From UBA5070 sp035913415 (GTDB lineage Bacteria > Fibrobacterota > Fibrobacteria > UBA5070), in the NCBI GenBank assembly GCA_035913415.1, contig JAMIIV010000052.1, positions 1 through 64,000 on the forward strand: a DNA stretch of 64,000 nucleotides, given 5' to 3'. The notes beneath the pieces are model-generated. The model searched no databases and was not told where the DNA came from. It worked only from the letters and a program-made list of their open reading frames with translations. Shown here piece by piece: positions 5,948 to 13,890 of this stretch. Position numbers and translations under genes: made by a program. Every line of letters starts with the position of its first letter. Positions within the stretch are counted from its first letter, which is position 1.

Positions 5948-8593
5948 ATGAATCGACAGCACCGCATCCCACTGGTCCTCGCTCTGGTGGGTGTTGTCTT
6001 CGGGGGATGCCAGGTTGTGGACGATGGGGCGGAGCCGGAAGTCGCTTCAGCTCCCGATACGCTCGATGAAGCCAGCAGGATCTGCGGTGTGGGTCAGGGA
6101 GAGGGCGTGGGGCGTTGCAAGGATTCGCTGGTGCGTGTCGAGGAGGAAGAGGCTCGACAGGAGGCCGTGCGGCAGAAGGTGCGCGATGTGTGCCAGAACG
6201 GGAACTCGAAGGTTGTCCCCCGTTGCGAGGATTCGGTGGTGCAGGCGGAAGACGATCGGCGGTTCGACGAGGAGTTGTTGGTCAAGGTGCACGAAAATTG
6301 TCAGAACGGAAACTCGCAGATCGTGCCTCGATGCGAGGACTCCCTGGTGAAGATTGAGGCGGACCGGAGGTTCTCCGAGGAGTTGGCGAAGAAGGTGCAC
6401 GACAATTGCCAGAACGGAAATTCGAAGGTGGTTCCCCGTTGTGTTGACTCCCTCGAGAAGGTGACGAAGGAGCGCCGGATCCACACCGATCTGGAACGTA
6501 AGGTGCACTGGAACTGCCAGAACGGAAATTCGCAGGTGGTGCCGCGTTGCGCGGATTCCATCCGCTTCCATGAGAATCCCGCGCGGATCAAGTTCGTGGC
6601 CGACTCCCTTCTGGAAGTCCGGCGGCTGTTTGTCGAGGATTCGCTGTGGGTGGTTCGGCAGCGTTGGATTACGGATTCGCTGGAACTTGTGCGCCGTAAA
6701 TTCCTTGCCGATTCCCTCCGTCTGGTTCGCGAGCGCCGCGTTGCGGATTCGTTGCTGCAAGTGCGGGAGAAATTCGTGTCCGACTCCCTGGACGTCGTGA
6801 GGTTGCGCAAAGTGGGGGATTCCCTCCGGGTGATCCGCGAACGGCACCTAGCGGACTCGTTGCGGCTGGTGCGGGAAAAATTCGTGTCCGACTCCGTGGA
6901 ACGCGCTCGCCTCTGGCGCGAAGCCGATTCCCTGGAGAAGATCCGCCGCGATCGGGTGGAGGATTCCCTGAAAGCCCATCAACAACGAGTGGCGGACTCG
7001 CTGCTTGTGCTCAAGCCGTACCTGGACTCCATCGCCAAGATCGAAGCAGACCGCAGAGCGGCCGACAAGCGTCGTCTTGATTCGATTTCCCAGTGGCGCG
7101 AGACCCATATGGCGGAATCCCTGCTGGTGGTGCGTCGGTACCAGGACTCCGTGAATCTGGTGGTTTCGCTTCGTTTGCAGGCAGAAAAGCGGATCGCGGA
7201 TTCGTTGCGGGTGCTGCAAGAAAAACGCATGGCGGACTCTCTCGTCCTGGTTCGGCGCTATCAGGATTCCGTGAATCTGCTGCTGCTGGTGCGCCTCCAG
7301 GAGGAACGTCGGGTGTCCGACTCGGTGCGTCTGGTGTGGGAAAAGCGGATGCTGGATTCGCTGTTGGTGGTCCGTTGCTACCAGGATTCGGTGAACTTGG
7401 TGATCAGGCTTCGCCTGCAGGCCGAGCAGCGGGTGTCCGACTCGGTGCGTTTGGTGTGCGAGCGGCGTACGGCCGACTCCTTGGTCGTGGTGCGCCGTTA
7501 CCAGGACTCGGTGAATCTGGTGATCACGTTGCGTCTACAGGCTGAAATGCGGATTGCCGATTCCCTCCGTCTGGTTCGGGAGCGTCGGATGGCCGACTCC
7601 CTGCTGGTGGTGCGCCGTTACCAGGACTCGGTGAACCTGGTGATCACGTTGCGTCTGCAAGCCGAGAAGCGGGTGGCGGATTCGCTGCGCGCGATCGTCG
7701 ATCGGCGCCGAGCCGATTCGCTGCTGGAGGCGCGTCGGTACCAGGACTCGGCGAATCTGGTGATCACCCTGCGGCTGCTAGCCGAGCAGCGCGTCGCGGA
7801 CTCTCTCCGCAGGATATCCGATTCGCTGCGCGTGATCGCCGAGCAGCGCCGGATCGATTCGCTGCTGGTGGTGCGTCGCTACCAGGACTCCGTGAATCTG
7901 GTGGTGTCGTTGCGGCTGCTGGCCGAGAAGCGGACGGCGGATTCGCTACGCATCGTGTACGAGCAGCGTTGGGCGGACTCCGTACTGGCGGTGCGTCTCC
8001 ACCAGGATTCCCTGGCACGTGTGGATGCCGAACGCAGGGCGGCGGAGCAGCGGCGGATGGACAGTCTACGGGTGGTCCTGGAGCAGCGATACCGCGATTC
8101 CATCGAAGCGAAGATTCGCCAGGACGCCATCGACCGGGAAGGCGAGGAACAGCGAATTCTGGATTCCCTGAAATGGATCCTCGACCGGATGATCGCCGAC
8201 CAGATCCTGGTGATCCGTCGGACCTCCGATTCGACGAGCCTGATCACCATCGATCGCCAGCTCGCCGGCGCCTTGTTGGGTGATGCTTTCGGTCTGTCGG
8301 GATTCCAGAACGTCGTGGATTCCCTGCTCTTCGTGGAGCGATTCAACGACTCCGTCTGCGTGTTCATCCTGGGACGCCTGAAAAATGATGTGTTCTCGAC
8401 GACCATCCGCAGGGTGATCGAGTCCCGTTCCGTGGAGATCCTGGAATACATCCGGGAATACACCCGGAAATTGACCATGGAAGTGGTCGGCGAGCCGGTG
8501 ATCCACGACGGTGAAACCGTGCCGTGCACGCGTTGGGAACACCGCCATTCCCACGCCCTGCACACCAGCGACGGGGCAGGTCATACCAAGTGA
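5948..8593 (+). CDS. large repeat lipoprotein (Cys-pair and DSL helical repeats)
   Basis: An 881-residue predicted lipoprotein. The signal peptide MNRQHRIPLVLALVGVVFGG is followed by the lipobox Cys at residue 21; AGGAG at 5937 fixes the start. Residues about 75-205 hold four copies of a module with two cysteines each (CQNGNSxxVPRC, spaced about 35 residues). Residues about 210-385 are roughly 11-residue repeats around ADSLxxVRxxR. Residues 388-714 are eight 40-residue repeats (xADSLLVVRRYQDSVNLV core), one carrying a seven-residue duplication. The charge pattern predicts a very long, Arg- and Asp-rich helix. The C-terminal 150 residues are non-repetitive. I know no characterised family; a structural envelope role is an inference. 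Confidence 0.85.
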   Translation: MNRQHRIPLVLALVGVVFGGCQVVDDGAEPEVASAPDTLDEASRICGVGQGEGVGRCKDSLVRVEEEEARQEAVRQKVRDVCQNGNSKVVPRCEDSVVQAEDDRRFDEELLVKVHENCQNGNSQIVPRCEDSLVKIEADRRFSEELAKKVHDNCQNGNSKVVPRCVDSLEKVTKERRIHTDLERKVHWNCQNGNSQVVPRCADSIRFHENPARIKFVADSLLEVRRLFVEDSLWVVRQRWITDSLELVRRKFLADSLRLVRERRVADSLLQVREKFVSDSLDVVRLRKVGDSLRVIRERHLADSLRLVREKFVSDSVERARLWREADSLEKIRRDRVEDSLKAHQQRVADSLLVLKPYLDSIAKIEADRRAADKRRLDSISQWRETHMAESLLVVRRYQDSVNLVVSLRLQAEKRIADSLRVLQEKRMADSLVLVRRYQDSVNLLLLVRLQEERRVSDSVRLVWEKRMLDSLLVVRCYQDSVNLVIRLRLQAEQRVSDSVRLVCERRTADSLVVVRRYQDSVNLVITLRLQAEMRIADSLRLVRERRMADSLLVVRRYQDSVNLVITLRLQAEKRVADSLRAIVDRRRADSLLEARRYQDSANLVITLRLLAEQRVADSLRRISDSLRVIAEQRRIDSLLVVRRYQDSVNLVVSLRLLAEKRTADSLRIVYEQRWADSVLAVRLHQDSLARVDAERRAAEQRRMDSLRVVLEQRYRDSIEAKIRQDAIDREGEEQRILDSLKWILDRMIADQILVIRRTSDSTSLITIDRQLAGALLGDAFGLSGFQNVVDSLLFVERFNDSVCVFILGRLKNDVFSTTIRRVIESRSVEILEYIREYTRKLTMEVVGEPVIHDGETVPCTRWEHRHSHALHTSDGAGHTK
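7109..8089 (+). repeat. 120-bp in-frame tandem repeat (eight units)
   Basis: Units of exactly 120 bp start at 7109, 7229, 7349, 7469 and 7589; the sixth (7709-7849) is 141 bp owing to a duplicated seven-codon segment (DSLRRI then SDSLRVI); the seventh (7850-7969) returns to 120 bp and the eighth (7970-8089) is divergent. All stay in frame with the lipoprotein gene, so copy-number change would alter helix length without breaking the protein. Confidence 0.9.
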
Positions 8594-8663
8594 GTCGGCC
8601 CTGGCTTGCGGGAATCGCGGGGGCAAGGGTGCCTGGATGGCGCGATGGCGTTAGCTTGGAGGG

Positions 8664-9674
8664 ATGATCTCCCTCCGACGCGGTGTGAACCTCTCCCATT
8701 GGCTCTCCCAGACCGATCGCCGCGGCGCCGAGCGCGCCGCCTGGATGACGGAATCCGACTTCGCGGCCATCGCCGACCTGGGCTTCGACCACGTCCGGAT
8801 CCCGCTGGACGAAGAGCACCTCTGGGATGAAGCCGGGCGCCGTGAAACCCCGGCATGGGAACAGCTCGAACGTGGGTTGGATCTCGCTGCGGCCCACGGG
8901 TTGCGGGCGCTGTGCGACCTCCACATCCTGCGCAGCCACCACTTCAACCAGGCCGACGTGCCGGCGCTGTACCGCGAACCCGCCGAACTCGCGCGTTTCT
9001 GCTCCCTGTGGACGGATCTTGCCGGGTACCTCGCCCGTCGCCCGGCGGATGTCGTGGCGCTGGAGATCCTGAACGAAGCGGTGGCCCGGGACGGGCGCGA
9101 CTGGAATCGGGTCGTGGCCGCGGCCTTCGCGTCCATGCGCAAGGCAGCACCCGACCACACCATCGTGACCGGTTCGAACTGGTATTGCATGTGCCGCACC
9201 TTCGACGAACTCGAGGTGCCGCAAGACTCCAACCAGATGCTCACGTTCCACTTCTACAACCCGATGTACCTGACCCACTGCCAGGCGGCCTGGACGGAGA
9301 TCGGGGCCTGGACGGGGCCGATCGCCTACCCGGGACTTCCCTGGCCGGACGGCATCCCCTCCGACGTGCCGGCAGGGCTGGCGGAGCGGATGGCGCGGGA
9401 CAACGTGCCTGCGGGTCCCGAGACCATGCTCGCCGAGATCCAGGCGCCGTTGCGCAAGTCAAAAGAGACGGGACCTTCCCTGTACTGCGGTGAGTTCGGT
9501 GTCCACGAGAAGGCTCCTTTGGAGCTCCGCAAGGCGTGGTTGCGCGATGCGGTCGGCGTCTTCGAGGCCAACAACATCGGGTGGGCGATCTGGGACTGGA
9601 AGGGTGTCTTCGGCGTGGTCGATCGCGATTTGCGCCCCACCGGCATACACGAGGCTCTTGGTCTGAGAAGCTGA
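8664..9674 (+). CDS. glycoside hydrolase family 5 protein
   Basis: A 336-residue TIM-barrel hydrolase. RGVNLSHWL opens strand 1, FDHVRIPLD matches the conserved Arg strand, EILNEA holds the acid/base Glu (E138), HFYNP the His/Tyr pair near 196-198 and CGEFG the nucleophile Glu (E277); WAIWDWKGVFG ends the barrel. All catalytic residues are present. GH5 enzymes cut beta-glucans, mannans or related glycosides. There is no signal peptide, so it would act inside the cell on imported oligosaccharides unless exported otherwise. GGAGGG abuts the ATG directly, which is closer than normal; a GTG six codons on is an alternative start. Confidence 0.88.
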   Translation: MISLRRGVNLSHWLSQTDRRGAERAAWMTESDFAAIADLGFDHVRIPLDEEHLWDEAGRRETPAWEQLERGLDLAAAHGLRALCDLHILRSHHFNQADVPALYREPAELARFCSLWTDLAGYLARRPADVVALEILNEAVARDGRDWNRVVAAAFASMRKAAPDHTIVTGSNWYCMCRTFDELEVPQDSNQMLTFHFYNPMYLTHCQAAWTEIGAWTGPIAYPGLPWPDGIPSDVPAGLAERMARDNVPAGPETMLAEIQAPLRKSKETGPSLYCGEFGVHEKAPLELRKAWLRDAVGVFEANNIGWAIWDWKGVFGVVDRDLRPTGIHEALGLRS

Positions 9675-9775
9675 TCCGCCAGAGTCGGTTTCGGAGGTAT
9701 TTTCAAGGGATCCCTGGCTCCCCGATGTCGAACCTCCCTGTTCGCCTGGCTCTTCCCGTCATCCCGAAGACGCAC

Positions 9776-10909
9776 ATGGACTCCTACTTCGCCTCTCCCG
9801 AGCGGTCCAGCCCCGAGCAACTCCAGCAAAGTTCCCGGATTGTCGCCTCCGACCCCGTTTTGGCCCACATTCTCGAATGTGTGGGGGGAATGATCGCCAT
9901 CCTCGACGAAAATCGCCAGATCCTGGCCGCCAACCTCGACCTCCTGGATCGGCTCAACGTACCGTCCGCGGAGCGCTGCCTGGGCTTGCGCCCCGGAGAG
10001 GCCTTCGGCTGCGCCCATGCCCACGACATGCCTGCCGGTTGCGGCACGTCGCGTTGGTGCCGCTCCTGCGGAGCGGCCCTGGCGATTGTCGCATCCCTTG
10101 GTGGAGCCGATCCCGCCGAACGCGAGTGCGCCATGCAACTGGAGGGCCAGGGCGAGCTGTTCCTCCGTGTGCGATGTTCGCCCATAGAGCGGGAGGGCCG
10201 GAAATTCCTGGCCCTGTTCCTCCAGGACATCACCCACGAACAGCGTCTTTCCATGCTGGAGCGAGCGTTCTTCCACGACATCAAAGGGTTGGTCACGGGA
10301 GTCTTGGGTTACGGGGAGCTTCTCCAGCGGCGCACCGACGAACAGTCGCGCCCCTTGGTCGAGGCCTTGCAGCGTGTGACCTCCCGTCTGGCCAACGAAA
10401 TCGGTCTCCAGGCGCAGCTCATCCAGGGGCAGGCGGACCTGGGTTCGGCGCGCTACTCACGGGTGCGCGCCAAGACCATCCTCCAGGATCTGCGGACGGA
10501 GTTCCACCAGCATCCCCTTCATGAAGAGCGCAAGATCACCTACGAGGGGAGCCACCAATCCCAGCCGCTGATCACCGATCCGGGACTGGTGGTGCGGGTG
10601 TTGCACAACATGGTCCTCAACGCCCTCGAGGCGTCGCTTCCCGGCGAAGAGATTCGCGTGGGATTCCGGGAAGAAGGCTCCCAGGCGGTCTTTTCCGTCT
10701 GGAACGCCCGCCCCATCGACCCCGATGTGCAACAGCGCATCTTCCAACGCAATTTCAGCACCAAGGCCAGTCTGGGCCGTGGCCTGGGCACGTGGTCCAT
10801 GAAGTTCTTCGGTGAAGAACTCCTGCGCGGCGAAGTCGGTTTCTGCAGCACCCCCGAATCCGGCACCACCTTCACCCTCCGCCTCCAGATGCACTCCGAC
10901 GCCACCTGA
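9776..10909 (+). CDS. PAS-domain sensor histidine kinase with Cys cluster
   Basis: A 377-residue soluble histidine kinase. Residues 30-155 form a PAS-like sensor domain containing a compact cysteine group (C79, C89, C95, C98, with CAHAHDMPAGCG and CRSCG). The phospho-acceptor is FFHDIKG (H167), the N-box is HNMVLNALEAS (N278, N282) and the F/G boxes are FQRNFSTKASLGRGLGTWS. No membrane segment is present, so the signal is cytoplasmic; the cysteines could bind metal, Fe-S or sense redox. The start is placed at ATG 9776 because MDSYFASPER resembles the usual start of this family; ATG 9725 is an alternative. No response regulator is adjacent. Confidence 0.85.
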   Translation: MDSYFASPERSSPEQLQQSSRIVASDPVLAHILECVGGMIAILDENRQILAANLDLLDRLNVPSAERCLGLRPGEAFGCAHAHDMPAGCGTSRWCRSCGAALAIVASLGGADPAERECAMQLEGQGELFLRVRCSPIEREGRKFLALFLQDITHEQRLSMLERAFFHDIKGLVTGVLGYGELLQRRTDEQSRPLVEALQRVTSRLANEIGLQAQLIQGQADLGSARYSRVRAKTILQDLRTEFHQHPLHEERKITYEGSHQSQPLITDPGLVVRVLHNMVLNALEASLPGEEIRVGFREEGSQAVFSVWNARPIDPDVQQRIFQRNFSTKASLGRGLGTWSMKFFGEELLRGEVGFCSTPESGTTFTLRLQMHSDAT

Positions 10910-10951
10910 CGTACCCTACGGTACTCGCGGCACACCCGGGCCGGGATCAGG

Positions 10952-11200
10952 GGGGCGCAAGGGAAGTATGCGCCTCGAGACCCGTCCCTGACGGTCGTAT
11001 CGAGGATGCAGACGACCCGCTGCGGCCCCCCGACAGCGTACGCTACGGTACTCCCGGGCCCTCCCGGGGTCAGCGCCTCGAGACCCGTCCCTGACGGTCG
11101 TGTCGAGGATGCAGACGACCCGCTGCGGCCCCCGACAGCGTACGCTGCGGTACGTCGAGGGGGGCGCAAGGGGAGTATGCGCCTCGAGACGACCGTCAGG
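10952..11200. repeat. 103-bp-period intergenic direct repeat
   Basis: An 82-bp unit starting GCGCCTCGAGACCCGTCC occurs at 10970-11051 and again at 11073-11153 with few differences. A third, partial copy, with the flank GGGGCGCAAGGGGAGTATGC, lies at 11161-11200 and ends against the MBOAT stop codon. The gap is between convergent genes. The words GTATGCGCC and GATGCAGACGA recur in the enolase downstream region (20741-20915), so this is a dispersed family. Confidence 0.75.
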
Positions 11201-12664
11201 TCAGAATTGGAAGTAGATGAAGGGTTGTATGGCCGAGGTCCGCACCTGGACCACGATCCACGCCGCCAACGCCAGCAGCAGGGCTCTGCCGAACCAACCG
11301 ATGGACGCCAAGGCCTTGTCCACGCGATCGTCGGCCGCGTTGGGGGCCAGGTGCAGGGCGTACCCACTTGCCATGGCCAGGAAGACCAGGGGGAATCCTG
11401 ACAGAACCTGTCCGGCCAGCGCGAGGTCCACTCCGGAAGCGATCTGGGTCACCAGATCCACGGCATCCTGCAGCGACCGGGCCCGGAAGGGGATCCACAG
11501 GGCCGCGACCAGATGGAAGGTCGCGAGCCCCGAGAGCAGAGCGATCCAGCGGCTCGCCCTCACGCGGCGCGGCAGGTCGACGGCCTTCTCCAGTCCCAGG
11601 ACCAGTCCGTGAACGCCGCCCCACAGGACGAACTTCCAGGATGCGCCATGCCACAGGCCTCCCAGGAGCATGGTGAGGAACAGGTGGATGTAGGTGCGCG
11701 GGATGCCGTGGCGGTTGCCTCCCAGGGGGATGTAGACGTAGTCGCGCAGCCAGCTCGAGAGGCTGATGTGCCAGCGGCGCCAGAAGTCGGTGAGGGTCGT
11801 GGCGGCGTAGGGACGGTCGAAATTCTGCGGCAACCGGAACCCCAAAAGTAAGGCCAGCCCGATGGCCATGTCGGAATAGCCGGAGAAGTCGCAGTAGATC
11901 TGGATCGCGTAGCCGTAGGCCGCCAGCAGGCATTCCGCACCTGAATGTTGGAGCGGGGAATCGAAGACGCGGTCGACGAAGTTCAAGGCGATGTAGTCGG
12001 CGACCACGACCTTCTTGAGGAGTCCTCCCAGGATCAGGCGCACGGCGCGGCTGCGGTCGGAGGTGCCGGGGTGGAAGTCCTCCGCGATCTGGGGCAGAAA
12101 TTGTCGGGCGCGCACGATCGGGCCCGCGACCAGTTGGGGGAAGAAACTGGCGAAGAAGAGGAAGTCGATGTATCGTCGCAGGACCGGGATTTCGCGCCGG
12201 TACACGTCCACCGTGTACGAAAGCGATTGGAAGGTGTAGAACGAGATTCCCACCGGCAGCACGATGTCGAGGGGATCGAAGGCGCGACCCGAAAGGTCGG
12301 ACCAGGTGCCCAGCGCGAAATTCGCGTACTTGAACCATCCCAGCACACCCAGGTTCGAGACCAGCGAGGCGATGAGGAAGGTGCGTCGGGCCCACAGCCG
12401 CTCGGTGGCGCCGATTCCGCGGGCCAGCCAGTAGTCGACCACGGAGGTGCCCACCAGAAGGGCCACGAACGCTCCACTGGAACGCCAGTAGAACCACAGC
12501 GAAAAGACGATGAACAGCCATTTGCGCGTTTGTGCATGGCCGCGCACGAACGCGTGGGCCAGCGCGAAGGCGGCGAAGGCCCACAGGAACAGCCCCGAGG
12601 GGAAGACGAGGACATCGCCAGCGTGGGGGGACAGGACGTCCAGGAGAGAGCTGGGAAGGTTCAT
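11201..12664 (-). CDS. MBOAT family O-acyltransferase (AlgI-like)
   Basis: A 487-residue polytopic membrane protein with about ten hydrophobic segments. The MBOAT signature is intact: LPVGISFYTFQSLSY, FFPQLVAGPIVRA, FWRRWHISLSSWLRDYVYIP with the conserved His, LGGNRHG and GGLWHGASWKFVLWGGVHG with the catalytic His. AlgI, PatA and DltB relatives pass acyl groups across the membrane to a polysaccharide, peptidoglycan or teichoic acid. Its ATG overlaps the stop of the upstream SGNH gene (ATGA), and a second SGNH gene precedes that, the usual partner arrangement. The acceptor glycan is unknown. Confidence 0.92.
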   Translation of the reverse strand: MNLPSSLLDVLSPHAGDVLVFPSGLFLWAFAAFALAHAFVRGHAQTRKWLFIVFSLWFYWRSSGAFVALLVGTSVVDYWLARGIGATERLWARRTFLIASLVSNLGVLGWFKYANFALGTWSDLSGRAFDPLDIVLPVGISFYTFQSLSYTVDVYRREIPVLRRYIDFLFFASFFPQLVAGPIVRARQFLPQIAEDFHPGTSDRSRAVRLILGGLLKKVVVADYIALNFVDRVFDSPLQHSGAECLLAAYGYAIQIYCDFSGYSDMAIGLALLLGFRLPQNFDRPYAATTLTDFWRRWHISLSSWLRDYVYIPLGGNRHGIPRTYIHLFLTMLLGGLWHGASWKFVLWGGVHGLVLGLEKAVDLPRRVRASRWIALLSGLATFHLVAALWIPFRARSLQDAVDLVTQIASGVDLALAGQVLSGFPLVFLAMASGYALHLAPNAADDRVDKALASIGWFGRALLLALAAWIVVQVRTSAIQPFIYFQF

Positions 12665-13890
12665 GGCGCGGCGGGAGCCTCGGTCGGGGCGAGGGAATCA
12701 GGCGGACCGGCCAGGATCGCGGCGGCCAGGCGCACCAGGGAGTCCTGGGTGCGTAGGAAGTCCCGGGTCTGTTGGGGAGCGGGCCGGACCGATGCCGCGC
12801 CGTCGGGGTGGCCGACACGGGCTTCCAGCGCGCCATGGATGAGCCGGGCTTGGGCGCGGTATCCGTCATGGGTGTAATGGACGTGGTCCTTGGCCATCAG
12901 GCCGCGGGCGATCCACGACTTCCAGGCGTTCGTCCCACCCTGGAGTCGGCGCAGCTCCACCAGAGAAACGCCTTCCCGTCGACAGATTCCGCGCAGCACG
13001 TCCTCGACATCGTCGAGGTTGGAATTGTTCCGCCAGCGGCGTCTTCGTGCGCGCAGGGCGTGGTCGGGAGGCATGGTCACCAGGATGTCGGCCTCGGGGG
13101 CGGACAGACGGATGCGTTGGAGGGCGTCTTCGACGTGGGTTGCGAACGCCTGCCGCGAGAAGCCGGAATGGAACGCGTCGTTGGTGCCCAACGAGACGAC
13201 GACCAGATCGGGACTCCAGGCGTGCAGTTGCTCCCACAGGCGGGAGGGCCGGGACAGATCCTTCCACGACAGCCCGTTGACCCCGGATTCCGACCAGATC
13301 ACCCCTGGCCTGCCGTTTTCGAGGATCAAGCCGTCGAACCGGGAGGGAAAAGGGGACATGTGCAGACGGAAGGTGTCGGATGGGGAGGCCGGGGCGCAGC
13401 GCCGCACCGTCGGCGCGAGCGAGTCGCAGGTCGACGCCCCTTCGAGGGTGACACCTTCTCCCAGCACCCAGGCGCTTTGGGCGACCAGGGCGCCGGGAGC
13501 GACGGAGCCTTTCGGAGCCAGCTCCACCAGGCGGGTCGTGTCGGGGGAGGCCAGGGACCATTGCGCCAGACCCCAGGGCATGGGATTGAGGCGGCGCAGA
13601 GCGTTGGAGAACAGCCACGGACTATCCGCCGTCCAGGCCAGGTCCTGGGCTCCGTTGGTGCGGGCGGCGCGGTGCGGGAACACCAGACCCCCGCCGGCAT
13701 CGCCGTGCCGACCCTGGTACAGGCGACGGAATTCGTCAGCGAAGGTGGCCCCTTGGACGTGCGAGTCGCCGATCTGGAACACGCGCACCACGGCGTCGGG
13801 GTCCGAGCGGCGCGCGTCGAAGCGGGGTAGGCCGTTGGATGGAGCGCCTGCAGTCAGGACCGTCGCGAGAAGGAGGGGAGGTATGCTCAT
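12661..13890 (-). CDS. exported SGNH/GDSL hydrolase-like protein
   Basis: A 409-residue protein with an N-terminal export signal (MSIPPLLLATVLTAGA). SGNH blocks: FQIGDSHVQG (nucleophile Ser and following His, the GDSH variant seen in AlgX/AlgJ-like proteins), VVSLGTNDAFHSG (block III), and DHVHYTHDGY (Asp-His pair of block V). Given coupling by ATGA overlap to both the MBOAT gene downstream and another SGNH gene upstream, it probably completes O-acetyl transfer on the periplasmic side. GAGGAG lies eight bases before ATG 13890, fixing the start. The last 55 residues are Pro/Ala-rich and of no known fold. Confidence 0.85.
   Translation of the reverse strand: MSIPPLLLATVLTAGAPSNGLPRFDARRSDPDAVVRVFQIGDSHVQGATFADEFRRLYQGRHGDAGGGLVFPHRAARTNGAQDLAWTADSPWLFSNALRRLNPMPWGLAQWSLASPDTTRLVELAPKGSVAPGALVAQSAWVLGEGVTLEGASTCDSLAPTVRRCAPASPSDTFRLHMSPFPSRFDGLILENGRPGVIWSESGVNGLSWKDLSRPSRLWEQLHAWSPDLVVVSLGTNDAFHSGFSRQAFATHVEDALQRIRLSAPEADILVTMPPDHALRARRRRWRNNSNLDDVEDVLRGICRREGVSLVELRRLQGGTNAWKSWIARGLMAKDHVHYTHDGYRAQARLIHGALEARVGHPDGAASVRPAPQQTRDFLRTQDSLVRLAAAILAGPPDSLAPTEAPAAP

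Noticed and set aside
7109..8089. Regularly spaced repeats considered as a CRISPR array
   Set aside because: Units are contiguous, 120 bp, in frame within a lipoprotein gene, and there are no unique spacers.
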